Below, in pieces: positions 12,366-22,031 of a DNA stretch of 50,993 bases. A model generated the notes under the pieces. The model saw nothing but the letters and a program-made list of their open reading frames with translations, did not search any database and was not told the DNA's origin. The translations under genes were made by a program, and so were the position numbers. Location: NCBI GenBank assembly GCA_009733775.1, contig WOGZ01000246.1, positions 1-50,993 on the forward strand. The letters run 5' to 3'. This stretch comes from Alectoria sarmentosa. Its lineage: Eukaryota; Ascomycota; Lecanoromycetes; Lecanorales; Parmeliaceae. Numbering within the stretch: position 1 is the stretch's first letter; each line of letters starts with the position of its first letter.

Positions 12366-13104
12366 TAATAATAGTTATTCAACTTAAAACCTGATCGTCC
12401 TTGAATCGTAATAAATTATATTTATGAATGTCAACTCTATGAGGGGCATTATACATAATATTAATCTTTGATAAACGAAGATTTATATAACAATAATTAT
12501 TACGAACGCGTTATATAAAAACGTAAACTTGCGACAATGATATGATGATTATGATACGATCTTTTCGTTGAACAAGTCGATTTAAAAATGAGCCTGTTAT
12601 AAGACAATTAAGAACGAAAAAAAATGAGTTTGTTACAATGATAACCAAGTACGAACAACATCGTTACGACATTTGATTTCACGATTTTTATTTATGAGTC
12701 CTCAAAACAACAAAAAAAATAACTACGAAATCAATTTCATGGCATAAAGAATACATGACACATGAATGAAAAACTAAAAGATTATATGCTTAACAACGAT
12801 CTTATGACATAAAAAGTGTATAAACACATAAATATAATCGAATAATTAAAAGGATTTGCAACGATTTACGAGATATTAAATATGAGATGTGTAAAAGAAT
12901 AAATTGCGATGTTATGTGATAAGGATTATCAAATGATAAGGATAAAATGGATCAGTAGCAAGACTTGTTATAGAGAACAATTTAAAAACGCACGTATATC
13001 GCTCAATATGCGTTTTAGGATTTTTAATCAAAAGAATGACTGCGATAAAGAATGATTATGGAGGGATTTGTCATGAGGACATGACGATGTGAAGGGAAGG
13101 GTAA

Positions 13105-13266
13105 TGTCATGGTTTCATCTTACCTCCCTACGACGCACGGCCCGATTGGGCCTAGCGCCTTAGCATTGTCTACATATTCGGCTTCACAACATGTATTCTC
13201 TCTTCATAGCTATTATTCCGTGCATATCGGTATACAAAGCATTCAGCATCATTCCGTTCCCTGACA
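13105..13266 (+). repeat. LTR3 of the tandem element
   Basis: 162 bp, preceded by the purine tract GAAGGGAAGGGTAA and followed by the target-duplication sequence TACG. Confidence 0.9.
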
Positions 13267-13984
13267 TACGGGTGTCGTTTTCCATATACTACTTGCATCG
13301 TTTTTCTTTTGTCACTCCGACATGGTCACACTGACAAGAAGACAGTTCGCCAGTCTACAAGATGCCGTTCGCAGTGGTACACGGGAGTGTTCGCCTTCGT
13401 AGCGTCCCACCCGAACCCACCCTGCACCGTGTCAACCTAACCGACTCAGGGCAAGATGTTGTCCATTTCACCTGGTGCGATTGGACGTGCTCGTTGGTTG
13501 AACTGTCATCCTGACTGCATGTTTTTTCTTTTTTTTCTTTTCCAGCCAAAATCTTTTTGTCAAGAAGTGAAAGCGCTACACCGGTTGAAGTGGTACCTAA
13601 AAACGCAGTTGAGAGTGTTCACATTCTTAGTGTCCCACCCACCCTCCCACCCTGAACAATGTCGACTTGACTGGGTGAGAACGAGAAGTTGTCCTTTTCA
13701 CCTTGTGTCATCCGAATGCGCGTTCGTTGGGCTGCCGTGCTGACTGCCTGTTTCGCTTAATCTTTTTGGCAAGGATTTTTTTTTTTTTCGCCAAAAAAGT
13801 TATACTTTTTCTTGCAAATAAATTCGTTTTCGCCAAGAATTTTTTTTTGTCAAGAAGTGAAAACGCAATTGCGAGTGTTCGTCTTATGAGTGTCCCACCC
13901 ATCCATCCACCCTGAACAGTGTCGAAAGTAGGTGAAACACTTGGTTGATTGAGTAGTCTGCAACAGGGTACAAAATGTGCCAAG

Positions 13985-14098
13985 CCTCGGCAAACCTTCC
14001 TCTCCTCGGCAGACCTTCCTCTCCTCGGCAAACCTTCCTTTCCTCGGCAAACCTTCCTCTCCTCGGCAAACCTTCCTTTCCTCGGCAAACCTTCCATG
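13985..14098. repeat. 19-bp minisatellite, six units
   Basis: CCTCGGCAAACCTTCCT-type units start at 13985, 14004, 14023, 14042, 14061 and 14080, a constant 19-bp period with A/G and C/T variation. Because 19 is not a multiple of 3, the same DNA is open in several frames, which explains the long repetitive open frames on the minus strand. Confidence 0.9.
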
Positions 14099-14824
14099 TT
14101 TCAACAAACAGTGTCCATTTGACCGACCCAGCATGGTAGTTTGGCCTTTCCACATGGTATCATCGGAAGTTCTGGTTGAACTGCCAGTTTCGTTTCATTT
14201 TTGGCATCAAGTGTTTTTTTTTTATTTTTTTTTTTTTCCGCCAAGATTTCTTCCTCCCAAGACGTTGAAGCGCAATCACAAAAACGCAATTGCGAGGGTT
14301 CGCCTTCTTAATGACCCACCCACCCACCCACCCTGAACAGTAGTTTTCATCTGATGGCATCGAAAGTGCTCGTCTGCCTGTTTCGCTACATTTCTTCGCC
14401 AATTTCTTTTTATTTTTTTATTTTCATGTCAAGAAATTAAAAGCGCTAAACAGTCAAAATCAATTATGTAAAACGCAATTGTGAGTGTTCGCCTTCTTAG
14501 TGTCCCACCCACCCACCCACCCTGAACAGTCCCGGTCAACGGGGAGAAATCGCCCTTTTCGCTGGTGCCATCAGGAGTACTCGTTCATTGGGCTGACATC
14601 TTCACTGTCTGAATTTTTCTTTCGCCAAGACTTTTTTTTGCCAACGAGTCAAACCGCTACACCATCAAGAGTACCGGTAGTGATTATTGTATGAAGACTC
14701 AACACGACTATGATGGACATGAAGTGATGCGCATACTCACCAAGTGCAATACGAACTTCTAAATGCCCAAAGTGTCAACGTGGGTGCTGAGTTGGTTGAT
14801 GCGAAGGTCTCCACTGCTGTTGTC

Positions 14825-14883
14825 TTGGCGCCAAGCCTTTTTTTTTTTTTTTTTTTTTTTTTGAAATCTCAGCTTGGCGCCAA
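14825..14883 (-). repeat. Poly-T25 insertion flanked by a duplicated 12-bp palindrome
   Basis: Twenty-five T residues (14838-14862) plus GAAATCTCAG lie between two exact copies of CTTGGCGCCAAG (14825-14836 and 14872-14883). A related copy of the right flank without the insertion sits at 15926-15937. This looks like a poly(A)-tailed, severely truncated retroposition on the minus strand with a 12-bp target duplication; slippage growth of a T-run is the alternative. Confidence 0.55.
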
Positions 14884-16500
14884 GATCATCATGAGAAACA
14901 ACTTCAAGACCCTTACCAAGTCCTCGCTGTCACCAAAGTCAAGGTGAAGCTGTTGGCAATGAAGTGGTGTCAATCATGAAGTACCTGTTGAACTCATCAC
15001 TCTCCTTGCTGAATGCGCCTCATCGTGAACTGCCATCCAAACTGCCATCTGAAATGCTCCCTTTCTTTCTGTCCCACCCACCCACCCACCCTGAACAGTC
15101 TCATCACCGTGACCAGTTGACAATTATCCATCTCAAGTGTCACCTCAAGTCCTTCCTCAAAGTGCTGCCTTTCTTACAGCCGTCTGAAGTGCTACATTTC
15201 TTACAACTGCTACATTTCTTACAGCAATTTGAAGTGTTGGCTTTCTGAATGTCCCACCCACCCACCCACCGTTGAACAGTGCCATCACCCTGACCAGTCG
15301 ACAATGTTCCATTTCAAATGTAGCTCTACTGTTACTACTACTCTACCCTGGTACAGTCAAAGTGTTCGCTTTCTTAAAGTGCTCCTTTTCCTTACAGCCA
15401 TCTGAAATGTTCGCTTTCTTACTGCCATCTGAAATGTTCGCTTTCTTAATGTCCCCAACCCCCCCCCCCCCCCCCACGTCCCATCACCGTGAATAGTTGA
15501 CAATGATGCATCTCAAATGTAGCTCTATTGTTAACAACTCTATTCTGGTAAAGTAAATCTACTCTGGTACAATCTAAGTGTCCAACTGTTAACTCACTTG
15601 GGAGTACTCTTTAGCGTATAAAAACCACCACCTCCCCCTCCCGCCCACCCTGCCGGGGGAGACGAGAATATATAGAGATTCTATCTCAAGCTAATTCCAA
15701 AGTCCGAAGCTCCTCCTTCTGCGCCAAGACCTGCGTTCGTGGAAGGAACCACTCACCTCGTCCCGACAATTCTGATCTTTCCATCTAAAACGCACTGCTG
15801 CCTGGAATCCATTTTGCGACATGGCAAGTCCGAGTCTGTGGTGGACACGAATTGAGCGTTTCGGGAATGCCATTTCGGCTTACGGTAATTGATTCAACGC
15901 GTCAGTTGGAGGGCAAAATGTGATGCTTGGCGCCAAGATCTTGATGAGAAACAACATCAGACCCTTACCAAATGCTCGCTGTCACCAAAAGGTGATAGTG
16001 TTGGCAATGACGGCGGCATCATGATGTGCTGTTGAAAATTGTCCTTGTTGAACGCACAAATCCACTCGCTCGACGGTCATTGTTATATCAAGGACAATGT
16101 GTTTACAATGGTCGGAAGATGCGCATACTCATCAGGTGTCTGCCGCTCGCTGTTTCAACTGGCGTTGTAATGGATTATTTCAACTGTCATTATAGTGGTG
16201 CTGCCTGGTGATGAGCAAGGCATCGAATGTCATTGGTAGTGGTCTCTGTTCAAAGTGCCACCGTGATCATGCTGTCATGAGATGATGCCTTTCATTATAG
16301 TACCTGACCAAGTTGGAGCAGCCTCAATGCCAATGAGTTGATGTACTACGTTACCAAGTGCTGTTGGAGTTCTCGCTGTCCAAGTCAAGGAATCCGTGCC
16401 GCCGTCCCCAATCGAGATGTTCTTCCGCCAATGACAGAATACATCCATCGTCAAGTGCCATTGCGAGGATACCTGCGTTGATGTCAAGAGATGAATCCCA
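14870..16500. repeat. Diverged low-copy subtelomeric repeats
   Basis: A segment near 14872-14960 (CTTGGCGCCAAGATC, then a CTCGCTGTCACCAAAG block) recurs at 15926-16020. A second segment at 15660-15920 (CAAGCTAATTCCAAAGTCCG, a CTTTCCATCT motif, then CAGTTGGAGG) recurs in diverged form at 18460-18690. Short stretches around 15370-15480 hold repeated CATCTGAAATGTTCGCTTTC. No gene is supported. Confidence 0.6.
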
Positions 16501-17620
16501 CGGCATCAAATGTAGTGGGAGTACTCGCTATTCCCAAGACAAGGTGTCCGCGGCTGTCCAAGACATGGTGTTCGTGCAATTGTCCCCCAAGACAAGGTGT
16601 CCGTGCAACCGTCCCCAAGACAAGGTGTCCGTCTCGCTGTTTCCCAAGACAAGGTGTCCGCAGCTGTCCAAGACATGGTGTTCGTGCAATTGTCCCCCAA
16701 GACAAGGTGTCCGTGCAACCGTCCCCAAGACAAGGTGTCCGTCTCGCTGTTTCCCAAGACAAGGTGTCCGCAGCTGTCCAAGACATGGTGTTCGTGCAAT
16801 TGTCCCCCAAGACAAGGTGTCCGTGCAACCGTCCCCAAGACAAGGTGTCCGTCTCGCTGTTTCCCAAGACAAGGTGTTCGTGCAACTGTTTCTCAAGACA
16901 AGGTGTCCTCAGCTGTCCCTCAAGACAGGGTGTCCGCAGCTATCCCCCAAGACAAGGTGTTCGTGCAGCTGTGTCTAAGATAAGATATCCGTGCAGCCGT
17001 CCCTTAAGGTGTCCTTGTAGTCGTCCCCCAAGACAAGGTGTCCGTGCAGTTGTTTTCTAAGACAAGATGTTCGTGCAATTATTTCCCAAGACAAGGTGTC
17101 CGCAATTGTTTCTCAAGACAAGATGTCCGCAGTTGTCCCTCAAGACAAGGTGTCCGTGCAGTTGTTTTCCAAGACAAGATGTCCGTGCAATTATTTCCCA
17201 AGACAAGGTGTCCGCAACTGTTTCCCAAGACAAGGTGTCCGCAGTTGTCCCTCAAGACAAGGTGTCCGCAGTTATCCCCCAAGACAAGGTGTTCGTGCAG
17301 TTGTTTTCAAGACAAGGTGTCCGTGCAGCTGTTTCTCAAGACGAGGTGTTCATAGTTGTCCCTCAAGGCAAGGTATCCGTGCAGTTGTTTCACAAGATAA
17401 GATGTTCGTGCAATTATTTCCCAAGACGAGGTGTCCGCAATTGTTTCTCAAGACAAGGTATCCGCAGCTATTTTTCAAGACAAGGTATCCGTGCAGTTGT
17501 TCCCCAAGACAAGGTATCCGTGCAGCCGTGCCCCAAGTCAAGGTGTCCCTGCCGTTATCCCCCAAGTCGAGATGTCCTTACCGCCGTCTCCCAAGTCAAG
17601 ATGTCCTTACCGCCAGTGAC
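16500..17620. repeat. CAAGACAAGGTGTCCG minisatellite with 110-bp higher-order units
   Basis: Dozens of roughly 27-30-bp units contain CAAGACAAGGTGTCCG followed by TGCAACTGTTTCC-like variants. Between 16571 and 16880 the array is organised as a 110-bp four-unit block repeated about 2.8 times with copies identical by eye; outside it units are more diverged. The last units (from about 17530) change to CAAGTCAAGGTGTCC and merge into the flanking 170-bp repeat. The long repetitive open frames on both strands are composition artefacts: 110 bp shifts the frame at each block. Confidence 0.9.
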
Positions 17621-18010
17621 AATATGCATCCCTGTCAAGTACCATTGCCAGTGAGCTGCCTTGATGTCAAGGGGATATGGATACCAAAGAGGTGATGCCG
17701 GTACCAATGAAGTGAAGCCTCACGGTACCAAGTACAGCTGGAGCTCCCTGGTCCCAAGTCAAGTTGTCCGTGCCGTCAGTGAGAGATGCACCCATCGTCA
17801 AATGCCATTGCCAGTGAGCTGCCTTGATGTCAAGGGGATGTGGATACCAAAGAGGTACAGTCGGTATCAAGGGTGAAGCCTCACGGTACCAAGTACAGCT
17901 GGAGCTCGCTGGTCCCAAGTCAAGCTGTCCGTGCCGTCAGTGAGAGATGCACCCATCGTCAAATGCCATTGCCAGTGAGCTGCCTTGATGTCATGGAGGT
18001 GAGTCTCACG
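17600..18010. repeat. About 170-bp tandem repeat bordering the minisatellite
   Basis: Units contain GGTACCAAGTACAGCTGGAG, TCCCAAGTCAAG, TGTCCGTGCCGTCAGTGAGA and GCCAGTGAGCTGCCTTGATG. Two nearly identical units lie at about 17700-17870 and 17870-18010, with diverged copies at about 17590-17690 and 16370-16490. The CCAAGTCAAG part is the likely seed of the minisatellite. Confidence 0.8.
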
Positions 18011-18344
18011 AAAGTGCAGTTGGAGTACTCGCTGTCTTTGGTGTCCTATCCATCACGACCAGCCCAGTTGGCTCACAGCACGAGGTCCATGTCCTCGAGA
18101 TGACAATGATGCATCTCCTGATCCTCTAATCGACACTGGTGCAAACTATGTGCTCCCTGGTTCAATCCAAGTGCTCTACTCTCAACGCTGGGAGTGCTCT
18201 ACTACCAACGCTGCCGGGAGTGCTCTCTGCCTACCACCATGACCACAACGCTGACCACATCACTTCAAGTCTTCAAACTGGTACCATTTGATAGCTACGA
18301 GTCTCTACATTCATTCTACTTCTCCATAATATACTATCTATACC

Positions 18345-18515
18345 AAAATGTAGGGTACCCCCTACGAGACCTACCACCCATATACCTCCCCTACCCACCC
18401 ACCTCCATTAGGCTTTTTTTGCACCACCCCTGGAAGCATTTATGAAAAACAGAGGCAAGCTAATTCCAATATCCGGCGCTTGTAAAGTATGCCAAAAGAG
18501 GGAAGTGTGATCATG
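18345..18515 (+). repeat. Inverted repeat bracketing the gene block, left copy
   Basis: GTAGGGTACCCCCTACGAG through GAGGCAAGCTAATTCC and GGCGCTTG matches the reverse complement of 42195-42380 with few differences. The pair lies at the two inner borders of the repeat zones, about 24 kb apart. Confidence 0.85.
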
Positions 18516-18814
18516 GCTGATAGAAGGCTGGGAAACTGGACTTTCCATCTGGACCGCACTGTTGCCTTGGGGCTGAGTTGGCTGCAAGGCAATCTCAATT
18601 GAGGTGGTGAATCTGATTCGAGTGATTTCGGATTTTGCACTTTGTCGTACGGTAGCTGACCTCACGCCTTTCAGTTGGAGGTGGCAACAATTGGAGGGTG
18701 GCAAAAAGTGGTGCACATCTACGAGCTTTCGCTCACCGTTTCTACGCCCGGATTGGAAGCATCTGGAGGGTCAGCAAAATGGTGGTACTTGGAATGGTGT
18801 GATGATGTTCGTCA

Positions 18815-19190
18815 GGTGTGGATGGGAGAAGTGGAAGTGAGCAGGATGAGAAAAGTCGGAGTGAGAAGGGATAGGTGTGCGTGGGTTAGCATTATGGTGT
18901 GGGTCAAGGCGGATGGCAGTGGCAGCGAGTTGTGGTGACGGTGGATAGGAGTGAAAGAGAGTGGCAGGTGATGGCAGCGAGTTGGGGTGACAGTGGATGG
19001 AAGTGGAAGCTGGAAGGGAGCGAAAGTGGCAGGACATGGCAGCAAGTCGTAGGTGAAGAGATGGGAGTGAGCTGCATGGCAGGTGTGGGCAGACCTGGGT
19101 GGGTGGAAGTTGACAGGTGTTGGCAGACAGGCGTTGATGGAAGTTGGCAGCAGCTGGTAGGACTTGGCAGGAGTTGGCAAGACGTCACCT
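18815..19190 (+). repeat. Strongly G-over-C skewed simple-repeat tract
   Basis: The plus strand is rich in GGAAGTG, GGCAGCGAGTTG, GGTGACAGTGGATGG and GTTGGCAG motifs with very few runs of C. The whole tract is purine- and G-biased and quasi-repetitive (about 60 bp spacing between GGCAGCGAGTTG copies at about 18912 and 18973). Open frames on both strands are low complexity, so no gene is called. Confidence 0.6.
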
Positions 19191-22031
19191 TGCGAGCTCT
19201 ACCATTTGTAGCAAGACCGCTCTCAACGTTCCCAACATAATTTTGCGACCGCTTCGTAACCAAGTCAAGTTGGCGTCATGACTTTGGGAAAGGGCGCACC
19301 TTCTCCATTCTACGCCAAAAACATTTTCGATCCCAACGGCTGTTACTCGCAGCAGTTGGTACTCTTTACCTTGTTTCGTAGAGCATGGACTACAATTCGA
19401 GAAATAGCAAGTAGCAGGGCATTATGAGTGACGCAGGGGCTCATTGTAGATTCTGCCAAGTCAATCCTCTACCAATCTCAAGTGGCACCCAACTCCCATG
19501 TCTAGCTTTCGCATGATGGTATTTCAATCTCCTCCATCTCGAATGTCCTGTCACCGTCATCGGTCTGAATGCCGGACTTATCACCTGCAGGCAGTCCCTC
19601 CTGGCTGATGTCGACGTTTACAATAATCTATCACTAAATTTCGCCAGTCGCTTGACGCAGTTCGCATCTGAGTTCCTTTACTTTGGTCCAAGCAGATCTC
19701 CCTACCCCGAGCTATCAATCCGTTCACGAGGAGAAGTACACGAGAAGGAATGCGAGGTCCCTTCATTCTAACAGTGTGAGCTCTTGGACATCGTCCCAGA
19801 TTATTGACCCCAACACAGCATGGTGAGCGATTTACCTCTCGTGCAACCAACTCAAACGATTGCACGGGCAGCACTTGAGAAGCCTGATGTAAGGCCACCC
19901 ATTTCGAGCGGCGCCACACCACGCAGTGTCCAGCATCGATCCTAGTATGCCGAATAATCAAACTACGGCTACTCATCGGAGGACGCACAGAAACCCTTTG
20001 AAGACCTATACCGACCTAATCCAAGCGGATCAACAACGACGCAGTACGTCCAGCAAGCCCAAGCTCCACCATCGCTTCTCGTACGCCAACTACGCAACTA
20101 TGGCTACTCCTCCCAGAACACAACGCCCTTTGACTTGCTCCTGACCTGCGGTGCAAGACGCACATCTATCGTACAATCGCTTCTCGAATATGCGCCCGTC
20201 CAGGATACAGTCAGCGTTGGTCTCGATCAATTTGGCACGATGCAACACGACACCGCCAAGCAGATACTATGGGTCATACTCTTGTCTAGCAGTGTACGCA
20301 GCCAGTGGATATGCACTTGGTGTCTGCTCCCAAGTATTACAAGGCAACGTTTCCACGCATATGCTGATGGTCAAAGTCCTGCAGTGAGCACCACCCTGTC
20401 TCTACGTAAAACGCATGGTCTCGATTCTTTCTCTGCCTCTATACCTCTCATATCGGTCCCAATTTCTCCAACCGAACCTGGTGTGATACCCCTCTTCATC
20501 ACTTGTCACCTCAGGAGCAATGGTGGTTCAGCCCATGTGTATTCGATTGGTAGGAAAGAGTCTTTCTCTGGGGTTGTCCTCCTACTACATTGCCATTTTG
20601 TTGGGACGTACATAAGTGGAAAGACAATTGCATCCATTTTACAGTCGCATATTCATCAATGCGCCCGTACAATGTGCTGGTTGCTTTCCGGGACACTCCA
20701 GCATGCGACATCACATAGGCGATCATCACGGACCACGCAAGTCAACTCGCACGTGGCCGTCTCTACATCTAGCTATGTACATCCAATCAAGTCGTCTTGG
20801 GTTGTCAAGCCCACGCACGAAATCATTTGGAAGCCCATACTGACGATCGCGTTCCGTCTCTCTGTACTTCACATTGTCTTCGCCGTCATACCATTCATAT
20901 CGGTCGCATATCCAGGACACCTACCCTACATCCACACCACTCTACCTCTTTTGCCTCTGTTCGGGCCACTCCTCTTCCTTGTCGGCAGATTGGTTCAGTC
21001 ACATGCGGTCACTTGCTCCAATTGCATCCGCCGCAGTTCTCTTCTACAACAGTTCTCTTCCACTTCATATTATGTGTTGGAGACCGTACGAAAGTGCCAA
21101 TGCTTTGGTTCGCATATACAAGGGTATTGCTGCCTGCACGCCGGAAACCATACCTAGTCCGATACCACCATGATACTCATCTCGCCATGACCAATGTGGG
21201 CAAGCAAGGCAAGTAAGCAGCCACAATGATATCGCCAATGATTTGCCTCGTTGAATGTAATCATACACTGTCGATCAAGCTGGAAGGGGTTTGTCCTTGG
21301 TGCACGTTGACACCATTTGCAGTAGGCGCCATGTACTCTACTTCCTCTACCCAATATTTTTACATGGTTGTTCCATGGGCGCATATCAAGAGGCAACTAA
21401 ATAGTCATCGTCTGGTCGCTACTGAAATGAAACGGAAAAAGGCCATCCAGATCCTATCATCCGCTCAGCTCAATAGATGTAGTTTGTCCACCAAATACGG
21501 AGCTATTCCTTGAAGTGGCTTTTTGCTAGCAAAGACAGCCCGGTTCTCACAAGCCATTCGTCACCTGAGCAGCAGTGCCTCTGTAATAGTGCCAAACTCA
21601 TGAAGCTAGGCTCGATTGCATGATCTTCCAAATGGAACCAAGCATGTCACTCTCATCACATGGCGTCGACTATATCAATTTGGGTGTAGCAAGTGTATCT
21701 AAGTAATCAATTTTATTCTATGATTTATGCAGCTGCCAAATGAAGCATGGCTAGCCTCTGTCTAATGTATTGAGGCTGCGCTAGGAACAAGTCTTGGCCG
21801 ACCGAGGGACTCCGATATCCGCACTTTCAAAGAGATGCACCACCTTCGCTTGCGCAGGAGCTCGGAGCATAACATGGCAGAACTAGGCATTGCACTGCAT
21901 ATAAGAACCTGTGAGTATGGGGATTCAACATGACCATCCCATCCTGCATTTTGACGAATCTTAGGTGGCATTCTCGATCTATTTCGTAGGCCCAGAGACG
22001 CACATTTTAGGTGGCTGTGTTTGTGACCAGT
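19191..22031. other. Stretch without a recognisable gene
   Basis: The longest open frame (20135-21157, plus) has no ATG at its start and its translation has no family I recognise. An upstream piece of the same frame reads as a Y/S/Q-rich stretch (for example NYGYSSQNTTPF), which could be a remnant of a low-complexity coding region, and alternative frames overlap it throughout. It may be a decayed gene or non-coding DNA. The last few hundred bases are the promoter zone of the lyase-family gene. Confidence 0.4.

Larger units (their letters stand above)
11303..13266 (+). mobile_element. Tandem non-autonomous LTR element (LTR-body-LTR-body-LTR)
   Basis: Three 162-bp LTRs begin at 11303, 12204 and 13105 and end at 11464, 12365 and 13266. 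They enclose two internal bodies of exactly 739 bp each (11465-12203, 12366-13104), a 901-bp period. LTR ends form the inverted pair TGTCA...TGACA. TACG flanks both sides (ATACG if the shared terminal A is counted), so the whole array behaves as one insertion. The bodies have no coding capacity; a PBS-like TAATAATAACTATCC follows LTR1 and a purine tract precedes LTR2 and LTR3. Differences between copies are almost all transitions. It resembles a small TRIM-like element duplicated by LTR-LTR recombination or tandem integration. Confidence 0.9.
13271..15500. repeat. Left degenerate subtelomeric array, part 2
   Basis: The array continues after the tandem element. Core units read AAAACGCAATTGCGAGTGTTCG then a CTTCTTAGTGTCCCACC stretch and end CCTGAACAG. 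CCCACCCACCCACCCACCC blocks occur at 14315-14333, 14504-14522 and 15073-15091, with shortened variants at about 13630, 13895 and 15253. Pyrimidine runs and CGCCAAG motifs are mixed in. Open frames do not persist between units. Confidence 0.8.

Noticed and set aside
13708..14155. Minus-strand open frames with EERKVCRGEEGLP repeats
   Set aside because: They are produced by the 19-bp minisatellite at 13985-14098, which is open in several frames at once.
16500..17620. CRISPR-like appearance of regularly spaced CAAGACAAGGTG repeats
   Set aside because: Spacers are not unique, the organism is a fungus, and repeats and spacers vary together as in a minisatellite.
16358..17695. Long repetitive open frames on both strands (up to 206 codons) with QDKVS/KTRCP-type text
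   Set aside because: They are by-products of the minisatellite. The 110-bp block is not a multiple of three, so each frame cycles through all others, and both strands are equally open.
20135..21157. 340-codon plus-strand open frame as a gene
   Set aside because: Its first codon is TTG, no splice model improves it, overlapping frames are equally open, and the translation resembles no family.
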